Origin: an uncultured delta proteobacterium
GTDB taxonomy: Bacteria > Desulfobacterota > Desulfovibrionia > Desulfovibrionales > Desulfovibrionaceae
Direction: 5' to 3'
DNA length: 64,000 nucleotides
Assembly (NCBI GenBank): GCA_903843965.1
Contig: CAIMRY010000043.1
Span: 1 to 64,000, forward strand
The notes below the pieces were generated by a model. It was not told where the DNA came from and did not search any database. It saw only the letters and a list, made by a program, of their open reading frames with translations. Positions 54,037-61,490 of this stretch are shown one piece after another; within the stretch, counting starts at the first letter, position 1; each line of letters opens with the position of its first letter. Made by a program: the position numbers and the translations under genes.

Positions 54037-54532
54037 ACGCGGTGTAGTCCCCACGGTTGAACTTGATGCGTTCCGTCACCGCCATGACCTCCAGCTCCGA
54101 CACCACACCCTGCAGGGCCGGGTGGGCTTGCGCCAGGTCGGGGTTTTCGCCCTTGAGCTGCTGCACGGTTCCGTCGATGTCCTGAAGAACGCCGTAGGCC
54201 TTCTTGAGGTCCGCCGAGCCGGAGGTTCCTTGCAGATTCTGGGCGTACTGGTCCCACTTGTCGAGCAGGTTGTCCACCTTGTCCACGATCGTGCTCTCCG
54301 CCTTTTGCACCGGGGCCACAGACTCGACAGCGCCGACGCCCATGAGGGCGCTTAAGGTGCCGAGCCCGCCCGGCGGGGGCAGGGGAGCGCTGGTCTTGGG
54401 GGCGTCCGTGCCCGTCTTGGCGACTTCCTGGTTCAGGAGATCGCCGAAAGCGGTGCTGGGCGGCTTGACCCTGTTCGTTTGCGGCGCGCTGTCCGGACGA
54501 ACTCCTTCCAACTGGTCAGGATGGATCTTCAT
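54035..54532 (-). CDS. Hypothetical protein
   Basis: A 165-residue soluble protein that I do not recognise. The first 55 residues are proline-rich and probably disordered (KTSAPLPPPGGLG). The rest is predicted helical with heptad-like spacing (STIVDKVDNLLDKWDQYAQNL; LQDIDGTVQQLKGENPDL; VSELEVMAVTERIKFNRGDY). It has no signal peptide or membrane segment. MKIHPDQLEG with GAGCAACC upstream gives a reasonable start. It sits alone between the chemoreceptor and universal stress genes. The C-terminal ERIKFNRGDY motif resembles small flagellar or secretion-associated proteins only superficially. Confidence 0.6.
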   Translation of the reverse strand: MKIHPDQLEGVRPDSAPQTNRVKPPSTAFGDLLNQEVAKTGTDAPKTSAPLPPPGGLGTLSALMGVGAVESVAPVQKAESTIVDKVDNLLDKWDQYAQNLQGTSGSADLKKAYGVLQDIDGTVQQLKGENPDLAQAHPALQGVVSELEVMAVTERIKFNRGDYTA

Positions 54533-54858
54533 GGTTGCTCCTCATCCTGTGTTTTGTTTCTATTGTGCAGAGACCATGCCAACGAGATCTGCGCATAAGT
54601 CGCTGTAACTTTAGTGTTCTTGCGCGTCCCGCCGGTGGGCAATTCTTGCCTGCCTCCGGGCTGTGCGGCTCTCTGCCTGTGCTTTCGGATATCCCATGGC
54701 CGGGGGCTTGTCCATCGGACCGGGCTTGGCCGCTTCAGCCCCCTTATCGGCGCGTTTTGTCCTTGCGTTAATGGACGCCGGTGATTATTTTCACATTGTT
54801 CATGTATCCCCCTTTCCCCAAAAGGGGCAACCGCCGACGACCTTTGAGGAGGACAGCC
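54533..54858. other. Divergent intergenic region
   Basis: No gene is visible. The stretch 54780-54830 is AT-rich (GATTATTTTCACATTGTTCATG) and probably holds the universal stress gene promoter, but I cannot assign boxes with confidence. Confidence 0.4.
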
Positions 54859-55302
54859 ATGGCCCAGATCAAGAAGATTCTTTGCGCAGTGGATTTTTCC
54901 GAGCACAGCCCGGCCGTGGCCGAGTACGCGCGCATCATGGCCCAGGGCCTGGGCGCCACCATCGACTGCCTGTATGTCGCCCCCTCGCTCAGCCAGTACG
55001 TGGGCTTCCACGTGCCGCCGAGCTCCATCGAGAACTTCGTGGGCGAGATCGTCACCGGTGCCGAGGCCACCATGAGCGCCTTCCTGAACGAGAACTTCCA
55101 GGGCGTGCAGGCCGTGGGCCATGTGGTCACCGGCTACGCGGCCGAGGAGATCTTCGGCATGGCCGCCAAGGAGAACGTGGACCTCATCATCATGGGCACC
55201 CATGGCCGCAAGGGCATCGACCGCATCCTCTTCGGCTCCGTGGCCGAGAAGGTCGTCAAGGGCGCGCGCTGCCCGGTGCTGACCATCAGGCCCACCAAGT
55301 AG
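54859..55302 (+). CDS. Universal stress protein (UspA family)
   Basis: A 147-residue single-domain Usp. It begins IKKILCAVDFSEHSPAVAEYA and ends with the ATP-binding signature GTHGRKGIDRILFGSVAEKV followed by CPVLTIRP. The G-2x-G-9x-G-S pattern indicates an ATP-binding member. GAGGAGG precedes the ATG at 54859. It is monocistronic, with a 14-bp repeat array beginning 30 bases after its stop. The precise stress cannot be inferred. Confidence 0.93.
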   Translation: MAQIKKILCAVDFSEHSPAVAEYARIMAQGLGATIDCLYVAPSLSQYVGFHVPPSSIENFVGEIVTGAEATMSAFLNENFQGVQAVGHVVTGYAAEEIFGMAAKENVDLIIMGTHGRKGIDRILFGSVAEKVVKGARCPVLTIRPTK

Positions 55303-55332
55303 CAGGCCGGAAGGTCCGCCGGACCGTGGCGG

Positions 55333-55514
55333 GCTGGCCGGGACGGACTGGTCGGCGCGGGTTGGCCAAGACGGGTTGGCTGAGATGGGTTGGCTGAGAT
55401 GCGTTGACCGGCGCGAGTTGACCAGCGCGAAACGGTCAAGCCGGACAGGCCAAGACGGACAGGCCAAGCCGAAACGGCCAAGCCGGACAGGCCAAGGCGG
55501 ACAGGCCAAGCCGA
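55333..55514 (+). repeat. Thirteen-copy 14-bp tandem array between usp and hisC
   Basis: A continuous 14-base period runs for 182 bases. Units drift from GTTGGCCAAGACGG-like at the left, through GTTGGCTGAGATGG and GTTGACCGGCGCGA, to ACAGGCCAAGCCGG-like at the right. The period is not a multiple of three and no reading frame is kept. The remaining parts of the 55303-55680 gap show no gene. Confidence 0.92.
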
Positions 55515-55680
55515 GGCCGCCCGCCAGCGCCCAGCCGCGCTGGCGCGCACCGGCGTGGACCGGCCCGGGCGGTTGCGCCGAACCGCAAGTCCGGCTATGG
55601 CTCTTGCCAATACAGTCGCACAGGGGACGCCCCGAGGCGGTTCCCTGTTTTTTCGCATTGAGTCCAAGAAGGGGTGCGCC

Positions 55681-56781
55681 ATGCCAATCGAGCGAGTCCG
55701 GCCGGAGATACTCACCTTCACGCCGTATGTTCCCGGCCTGTCCATAGACGAGATCAAGGCCAAGTACGGCCTGAGCACGGTCATCAAGCTGGCCAGCAAC
55801 GAGAACCCGCTGGGCGCCTCGCCCGTGGTGCAGCAGGCGCTGGCCCGCGCCGTGGGCCAGGTCTTCCGCTATCCCCAGAACCACAGCCCGCGCCTGTGCC
55901 AGGCCATCGCCCAGGCCATGGGCGTCCCGGCGGAGGCCATCGTCTGCGGCAACGGCTCGGATGAGATCATCGACCTGCTGCTGCGGGTCGTGGCCCGGCC
56001 CGGCCAGGACAACGTGGTCTGCTACGAGCACTCCTTCAGCATGTACGGCATGATGTCCCGGATGTGCGGGGTGGAGTACCGCGAGGTGCCCCGGGGCGAG
56101 GACTATCGCCTGCCGCTGGAGTCCCTGGCCGAGGCCGTGGACCGCAACACCGCGCTGGTCTTCGTCACCAGCCCGGACAACCCCACGGGCCTGGCCGCCA
56201 AGGCCGAGGAGCTCATGGTCCTGTCCGGCATCTTGCCCGCAGGCGCGCTTTTGGTGGTGGACGAGGCGTACATGGACTTCACCTGGCCGCCGGAAGAGTA
56301 CTCCATGCTGAATGTCCTGGGCGAGCTGGGCAACGTTGTGGTCCTGCGCACCTTTTCCAAGGCCTATGGCCTGGCTGGCCTGCGCCTGGGCTACGGGGTC
56401 ATGCCCGCGTGGCTGGCCGAGCACCTGCGCCGCGCGCGGCCGCCCTTCACCGTGAACCTGCTGGCCGAGGAGGCGGGCGTGGCCGCCCTGGGCGACGACG
56501 CCTTCTACAGCGCCACCCTGGAGGTGGTCTTCACCGGGCGCGAGCGGCTGCTCAAGCGCCTGCCCGAGCTGGACTGCACGGTCTGGCCCTCCCAGGCCAA
56601 TTTTGTCATGTTCCGCCCGCCGCTGGCCGCTGGCGTGGTCTGCGAGGAGCTGCTCAAGCGCGGCATCATCGTGCGCCACCTGAAGAGCTTCGGCCTGCCG
56701 GGCCACATCCGCGTCAACGTGGGCACCGGCCCGGAGACAGAGGCCTTCCTCAAGTCCCTGGAGGAGATCCTCCATGCCTAG
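55681..56781 (+). CDS. hisC: Histidinol-phosphate aminotransferase
   Basis: A PLP enzyme of histidine synthesis, 366 residues, class I aminotransferase fold. It shows KLASNENPLG near 37, FRYPQNHSPRL, GNGSDEII, TSPDNPTG, VVDEAYMDF, and the cofactor lysine K227 in TFSKAYGLAGLRLG. The C-terminus RHLKSFGLPGHIRVNVGT is typical of HisC, though a relaxed aromatic or imidazole substrate range is possible. The last 8 bases overlap cmk. Confidence 0.92.
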   Translation: MPIERVRPEILTFTPYVPGLSIDEIKAKYGLSTVIKLASNENPLGASPVVQQALARAVGQVFRYPQNHSPRLCQAIAQAMGVPAEAIVCGNGSDEIIDLLLRVVARPGQDNVVCYEHSFSMYGMMSRMCGVEYREVPRGEDYRLPLESLAEAVDRNTALVFVTSPDNPTGLAAKAEELMVLSGILPAGALLVVDEAYMDFTWPPEEYSMLNVLGELGNVVVLRTFSKAYGLAGLRLGYGVMPAWLAEHLRRARPPFTVNLLAEEAGVAALGDDAFYSATLEVVFTGRERLLKRLPELDCTVWPSQANFVMFRPPLAAGVVCEELLKRGIIVRHLKSFGLPGHIRVNVGTGPETEAFLKSLEEILHA

Positions 56782-57496
56782 CGCCCCCCAGTCTGCTCCG
56801 AAGTCTGCCCAGAAGTCTGCCCAGAAGGCTGCCGCCCCGCTCATCATCACCCTGGACGGGCCCGCAGGCGTGGGCAAAAGCTCCATCGCCGCGCGCCTGG
56901 CCGAGGAGCTGGGCATCGCCTTTCTGGACACCGGGGCCATGTTCCGCGCCGTGGCCTGCACCCTGGGCGAGGGTGCCTGGGACTGGCCCCAGGGCGTGTT
57001 GCAGCAGAAGCTGGGCGAGTACGACTTCACCCTGCGCGGCAGCGGCAGGCAGACCGAGCTGTTGCTCAACGGCCAGCCCCTGCCGGAGGAGATCCGCTCC
57101 GAGCGGACCGGCCTGTGGGCCTCCAAGCTGGCCGTGCTGCCCACGGTGCGCGCCACCATGAAAATGGCCCAGATCTTTCTTGGCCGGACCACCTCCCTGG
57201 TGGCCGAGGGCCGCGACATGGGCACCGTGGTCTTCCCCGGCGCGCAGTTCAAGTTCTTCCTCGACGCCGAGCCCGAGGAGCGCGCGCGCAGGCGCTGCCG
57301 CCAGCTTCAGGCCCAGGGCAAGCCCGCCGACCTGGCCGCCATCCTCCAGGCCATCACCCTGCGCGACCACCAGGACCGCACCCGCAGCATCGCGCCCATG
57401 AAGCCCGCCGAGGGCGCGGTGGTGGTCGACACCACGCACGTCACCGAGAACGAGGCCCTGGAAAAGGTGCTGCACGTGGTCTGCGGCCAGAGGTAG
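56774..57496 (+). CDS. cmk: Cytidylate kinase
   Basis: Phosphorylates CMP and dCMP. The 240-residue protein has the P-loop GPAGVGKSS (29-37), LDTGAMFRAVA, and EGRDMGTVVFPGAQFKFFLDAEPEERARRR (in parts). The first 20 residues are repeat-encoded (SAPKSAQKSAQKAA) and precede the usual start of the fold, so they are an added tail. The ATG overlaps the hisC end by 8 bases, implying coupling. A strong terminator follows. Confidence 0.93.
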   Translation: MPSAPQSAPKSAQKSAQKAAAPLIITLDGPAGVGKSSIAARLAEELGIAFLDTGAMFRAVACTLGEGAWDWPQGVLQQKLGEYDFTLRGSGRQTELLLNGQPLPEEIRSERTGLWASKLAVLPTVRATMKMAQIFLGRTTSLVAEGRDMGTVVFPGAQFKFFLDAEPEERARRRCRQLQAQGKPADLAAILQAITLRDHQDRTRSIAPMKPAEGAVVVDTTHVTENEALEKVLHVVCGQR

Positions 57497-57525
57497 CTTC
57501 CCCTTCCCGCGCGCGGAGCACGAAG

Positions 57526-57570
57526 AACGCCCGCCCCGGCCACCCATTGCGTTGGGCCGGAGCGGGCGTT
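57526..57570 (+). terminator. Intrinsic terminator of hisC-cmk
   Basis: AACGCCCGCCCCGGCC pairs with GGCCGGAGCGGGCGTT around a 13-base loop, with TTTCG after it. Confidence 0.82.
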
Positions 57571-57702
57571 TCGCTGTTGTTGCGGTCCGGGCCTGCCCGC
57601 GTCACCCGTCCGATGTTCGCCGGGCCGCGTGTGGGCTGGCCGCGCCGTGTCCGAGCTGTTTCCGCCCGGCCCAAAGCAGTTCTGCTGTTCGCTGGCGCGT
57701 CG

Positions 57703-58770
57703 CTACTCCGCCGTGCTGACCCCGGCCGAGGCGAAGGACGCCATTTCGTTGAAGATGGCCGCAGCCGAGCGCAGCAGGAACATGGCCAGGGCCGCGCCCG
57801 TGCCCTCGCCCAGGCGCAGGCCCAGGTGCAGCAGCGGGGTCTTGCCCATCTTCTCCACCGCCAGCTTATGGCCCGGCTCTGCAGAGGCGTGGGCCAGCAC
57901 GGTGTAGTCCGCCGTGGCCGGACACAGCTTCCAGGCCGCCACGCAGGCCGCCGTGGAGATGAAGCCGTCCACGCAGACCATCTGGCGGTTTTTGGCCGCG
58001 CCCAGGATCAATCCGGCCAGGCAGGCGATCTCGTACCCGCCCAGGGCCGCCAGGATGGTCAGCGGGTCTCCTGAGGATATGGCTGCGGCATTGGCCGCCA
58101 GGCCCCGCTTGATGACCGCCACCTTGCGGCCCACGCCAGCCTGGTCCAGGCCGGTGCCCGGGCCGGTCATGGGCGCAGGGTCCAGGCCCAGGTACGCGCA
58201 GTACAGCGCGGTGGAGGGCGTGGTGTTGCCGATGCCCATGTCGCCGGTGCCCAGCACGCGCACTCCGGCGGCCTTTGCGCGGTCGGCCAGGTCCACGCCC
58301 AGCAGCAGGGCCTGCTCGCACTGGGCGATGCTCATGGCCGGGCCCACGGCCAGGTTGGCCGTGCCCTCGGCCACCTTGCCCTGGATCAGGTTCGGGTGCG
58401 CGTCAAAAGGCCCGCCCAGGCAGCCTGCGTCGACCACGAAGAGCTCTGCCCCGGCGGTGCGCGCCAGCACGTTGATGCCCGCGCCGCCATGCACGAAGTT
58501 GGCCACCATCTGGCGGGTCACCTCCTGGGGGAACAGGCTCACGCCCTCGGCCACCACGCCGTGGTCGCCGGCCACGGTGTACACGCGGCAGGGGTCGGCT
58601 TGGGGCTTATTTCCGCCCTGGATCATGTAGAGCTGGAGCGCCAGCTCCTCCAGGCGGCCCAGGCTGCCCTGGGGCTTGGTCAGGTTGTCCAGGTGGGCCT
58701 GGCCAGGGTCGGCCAGGGCGCGGTCGACCGGGGAAATGGCCGCCAGGACGGCGCTCAGGGATGCGTTCAT
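57703..58770 (-). CDS. cobT: Nicotinate-nucleotide-dimethylbenzimidazole phosphoribosyltransferase
   Basis: Activates the lower ligand base of cobalamin by transferring phosphoribose from nicotinate mononucleotide. The 355-residue protein shows LTKPQGSLGRLEELA, VAGDHGVVAEGVSLFPQEVTRQM (in parts), GTGDMGIGNTTPSTAL, GTGLDQAGVGRK and CVDGFISTAAC. The C-terminal catalytic glutamate region is LRLGEGTGAALAM. It is monocistronic and controlled by a cobalamin riboswitch with terminator directly upstream. Confidence 0.95.
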   Translation of the reverse strand: MNASLSAVLAAISPVDRALADPGQAHLDNLTKPQGSLGRLEELALQLYMIQGGNKPQADPCRVYTVAGDHGVVAEGVSLFPQEVTRQMVANFVHGGAGINVLARTAGAELFVVDAGCLGGPFDAHPNLIQGKVAEGTANLAVGPAMSIAQCEQALLLGVDLADRAKAAGVRVLGTGDMGIGNTTPSTALYCAYLGLDPAPMTGPGTGLDQAGVGRKVAVIKRGLAANAAAISSGDPLTILAALGGYEIACLAGLILGAAKNRQMVCVDGFISTAACVAAWKLCPATADYTVLAHASAEPGHKLAVEKMGKTPLLHLGLRLGEGTGAALAMFLLRSAAAIFNEMASFASAGVSTAE

Positions 58771-58826
58771 GTAAACTCCTTTTCGAGCAGGCTTGGCGCG
58801 GGGGTTCTCCGCCCCGCGAGGGCGAC

Positions 58827-58871
58827 AAAAAAGGGTTCCGGCGGACGCGCCAACGCCCGCCGGAACCCTTT
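58827..58871 (-). terminator. Riboswitch-controlled terminator in the cobT leader
   Basis: On the minus strand AAGGGTTCCGGCGG pairs with CCGCCGGAACCCTT, followed by a run of T. It lies between the cobalamin aptamer and the cobT ATG and would terminate transcription when the vitamin is bound. Confidence 0.88.
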
Positions 58872-58882
58872 GCCATCAAGTT

Positions 58883-59074
58883 CCAGTCATGCCGACGCGG
58901 ACAGGTCTTCCGGCTTCCGGATCAGCCGGGGAGAGACGGCCTTCCCGCCGGGGTGGGCCCCGGCAGTGGCTGGGCCGCTGCGCCCTTTGTCTTTCCCCGT
59001 CCCCGGTTACGGCGGCGGGACCGCCACGGAATCGCACCGTGTTCCGAGATGTCCGCTCGGTGTGGGATGACTGG
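58883..59074 (-). ncRNA. Cobalamin riboswitch
   Basis: On the minus strand the conserved core CGGAACACGGTGCGATTCCG is followed by GGCGGTCCCGCCGC, the B12 box AGCCACTGC (58963-58971) and GGAAGCCGGAAGACCTGTC near the 3' end. The closing stem pairs GCGGACA (59050-59056) with TGTCCGC (58897-58903), extended by an outer stem CCAGTCAT/ATGACTGG (59067-59074 with 58883-58890). Ligand binding would favour the terminator at 58827-58871. Confidence 0.92.
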
Positions 59075-59158
59075 TAGCCGAATCCGCCGCGCATTTCAAG
59101 GGGCGCTCCCCGGAAACGGTCGGCCCCGGCCCGGCACGGGCATTGCAACACCCCCGGC

Positions 59159-60022
59159 GTGGACAAACGCATCGCCATCCTGCACGCCAACTGCCAGGGC
59201 AGGCCCCTGGCCGCCCAGCTCTTGGCCAGCCCGGAGTTCGCCGAGGGCTTTGCCCCGCGCGTGTACCTGAACTACGCCCGCGAGCAGATCCCAGAGGCCG
59301 AGTTGGAGCGCTGCGGCCTGTTCCTGTACCAGCACCTGGGGCCGGAGTGGGGCGAGCTGTCCTCGGCCGCGCTTTTGGCCCGGCTTCCGGCGGGCTGCCC
59401 CAGCCTGTGCATTCCGAACATGTTCTTCCGGGGGCCGTGGCCGCTGTGGTCCGGCGCGCCGGGCTTCGACTACCGCGACACCCTGCTCGACGCCCTGCTG
59501 GACATGAAGCTTCCCAGGCGCGACATCCTGCACCTGTACCTCGCCACCCCGCTCAAGCGGAAGGTCGACCTGGATGCCCTGCTGGCCGAGACCGTGGCCC
59601 GCGAGCGCCAGCGCCAGGCCCTCACCCCGGTCCTGTACCTGGACCATGTGCTGGAGCACTGGCGCAAGCGCCCGCTGTTTTTGTCCGTCAACCACCCCGG
59701 CCCGGAGCTGCTGCGCCTGGCCGCTGCGGGCATATTGCGGGAGCTGGGCCTGGCCGGGCCAACGTATCCGAAACAGACGGACCCTGAACAGCTGGACCCG
59801 AAACAGCCGGGCCTGGGCGAGGGCCTGGGCGAAGGGTATGGCGACTTCGAGCTGCCCGTGCACCCGCAGGTTGCGGCATTCTACGGCCTGCAGTACGGCG
59901 GCGATCACACAGTGTACAACGTCTACGGCAGGCCCAGGACCTTTGCCCAGTATGCGGCGGCCTACGTGGACTGCCGCCAGATGGGGCTCGACGACTTCAT
60001 CGGCTACCTGCACCTGGCGTGA
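59159..60022 (+). CDS. WcbI-like polysaccharide biosynthesis protein
   Basis: A 287-residue protein resembling the WcbI family of capsule/polysaccharide acyltransferase-like proteins: RIAILHANCQGRPLAAQLL at the start, a middle with SLCIPNMFFRGPWPLW, and GDHTVYNVYGR late. A 45-base in-frame array (59768-59812) encodes PKQTDPEQLDPKQPG. The start is GTG at 59159 with no strong ribosome site, just downstream of the cobT riboswitch on the other strand. It nearly touches the glycosyltransferase gene, so both probably modify the same glycan. The biochemical activity is inferred from family resemblance only. Confidence 0.68.
   Translation: MDKRIAILHANCQGRPLAAQLLASPEFAEGFAPRVYLNYAREQIPEAELERCGLFLYQHLGPEWGELSSAALLARLPAGCPSLCIPNMFFRGPWPLWSGAPGFDYRDTLLDALLDMKLPRRDILHLYLATPLKRKVDLDALLAETVARERQRQALTPVLYLDHVLEHWRKRPLFLSVNHPGPELLRLAAAGILRELGLAGPTYPKQTDPEQLDPKQPGLGEGLGEGYGDFELPVHPQVAAFYGLQYGGDHTVYNVYGRPRTFAQYAAAYVDCRQMGLDDFIGYLHLA
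59768..59812 (+). repeat. Three 15-bp tandem units in the WcbI-like gene
   Basis: CCGAAACAGACGGAC-like unit, three imperfect copies, in frame. Confidence 0.75.
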
Positions 60023-60042
60023 GGCCCGATAGGAGTGTGGAC

Positions 60043-61254
60043 ATGAGTGTGGACACCAGTGTGGACAAGGGCGCAGACACAAAACTCCTGGCCTGGCTGG
60101 GCGGAAAGTTCTTCATGCGCCACATGGAGGCCCAGGGCTATCGCCTCGCGCACATCCCGCTGACCAGCCCCCAGGCCCTGACCTGGGAGGACATCTGCGC
60201 GCGCTGCGGCGCGGCCCCGGACGCCGTGGTCTACGCCGACCGCAGCCTGCCCCCGCCCCTGCTGGGCCTGGAGCGCTACCCGGCGCTCACGGCCTTCTAC
60301 TGCATCGACTCGCACATCCACGGCTGGTACCCGCTGTACGCCGGGGCCTTCGACCTCTGCGCCGTGAGCTTGAAGGGCGACCTGGAGCGCTTTGACGCCG
60401 GGCGCGCGCCGGGCCGGGTGCTGTGGCTGCCGCCTTTTGCCGAGGAGCGCTACCTGTCCGCCCAGCCCGATCCGCCCGCCCTGGCCGATCAGCCCGCTCA
60501 TTCCGATCAGCCCGATCAGGCCGACAAGGACATCAAGGGCGGCACGGGTGAAAACCACCAACAGCACGACCAGCCTGCCCAGCTCGACACCGACGGTATG
60601 GGCGGACAGGCTCACGCGCACGTGGCGACCGGCACGGACTTTGACCTGCTCTTCGTGGGCACGGTCGACCCGGACACGACTCCGCAGCGGCATGACTTTT
60701 TGCGCCGCCTGGGCCGCGTGTTCCCGGGCCTGGCCACGCGCCAGGGCGATTTTACCGAACTTTTGCCCCGCGCCCGCGTGGCCCTGAACATCGCCGAGCG
60801 CGGCGACCTGAACTTCCGCGTGTTCGAGGCCCTGGCCTGCGGGGCCTGCCTGCTCACGCCGAAAATAGCCAACGGCCAGGACGAGCTGTTCGAGGACGGG
60901 GTGCATTTCGTCACCTACAGGCCGGACGACGAGGCTGACGCAGCGGCCAAGGCCCGCGCGCTGCTGGCCGACGATCTTCTGGATGGCGGCGTGCGGCGCA
61001 AGGCCGTGGGCCGGGCCGGGTTCGCCCGGGTGAACGCCCTGCACCGGCCTTGGCACAGGGCCGAGGCCCTGGCCGCGCTGCTGCGCCAAGGATTTGACGA
61101 GGGGCTGCCCGCCCAGCGCCTGGCCAGCCCGGACCGCGCCCTGGGTGCAGCCCTGCGCCTGCTTTACCTGCACTGGGCCGAGCACTGCGGCGACCCGGCC
61201 CTGGCCGCGCGCTACCTGGCCGAGGCCCGCAGGCTCCCGCACCCGGCGGCCTAG
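60043..61254 (+). CDS. Glycosyltransferase (GT-B type, group 1-like)
   Basis: A 403-residue probable glycosyltransferase. The C-terminal half has the CgeB/Glyco_trans_1_2 pattern: FDLLFVGTVDPD, then ARVALNIAERGDLNFRVFEALACGACLLT (in parts) and DELFEDGVHFVTYRPDDEA. The N-terminal half includes DAVVYADRSLPPPLLGLE and FYCIDSHIHGWYPLYAGAFDL. Between the two Rossmann halves lies a 50-residue low-complexity insertion of DQPAHSDQPDQAD type. The first codons repeat AGTGTGGAC three times. I chose ATG at 60043 because AGGAG lies 8 bases upstream; a GTG at 60019 overlaps the previous gene. The sugar is unknown. Confidence 0.78.
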   Translation: MSVDTSVDKGADTKLLAWLGGKFFMRHMEAQGYRLAHIPLTSPQALTWEDICARCGAAPDAVVYADRSLPPPLLGLERYPALTAFYCIDSHIHGWYPLYAGAFDLCAVSLKGDLERFDAGRAPGRVLWLPPFAEERYLSAQPDPPALADQPAHSDQPDQADKDIKGGTGENHQQHDQPAQLDTDGMGGQAHAHVATGTDFDLLFVGTVDPDTTPQRHDFLRRLGRVFPGLATRQGDFTELLPRARVALNIAERGDLNFRVFEALACGACLLTPKIANGQDELFEDGVHFVTYRPDDEADAAAKARALLADDLLDGGVRRKAVGRAGFARVNALHRPWHRAEALAALLRQGFDEGLPAQRLASPDRALGAALRLLYLHWAEHCGDPALAARYLAEARRLPHPAA

Positions 61255-61298
61255 GGGAGCGGGGCGCATCATTCTCGACGGTCTTGGCCCGGCGGCCT

Positions 61299-61315
61299 TG
61301 GCACGGCTCATGCTA
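61299..61315 (+). promoter_or_regulatory. Sigma-54-type promoter upstream of mltC
   Basis: TGGCAC at 61299-61304, five bases, then ATGCTA at 61310-61315. The two hexamers are the same as those of the promoter at 31062. The leader to mltC would be about 165 bases and contains a hairpin, GGGCAGTG (61385-61392) with CACTGCCC (61416-61423). Confidence 0.6.
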
Positions 61316-61490
61316 CAGTTTGGGCACCCTGGACGACAGGTGCGAGCCAGAACGGCATCGGGAACCAACACCAAATGAAGTGAAGGGCAGTGCCCATTGC
61401 AACAGGGTTCCGATCCACTGCCCACGGTCAACCGGGGATTTTTTTCGCCCGTCGCGCGGCTGGGCGGTTCGCAGCGCCAGGAGGCCGACC

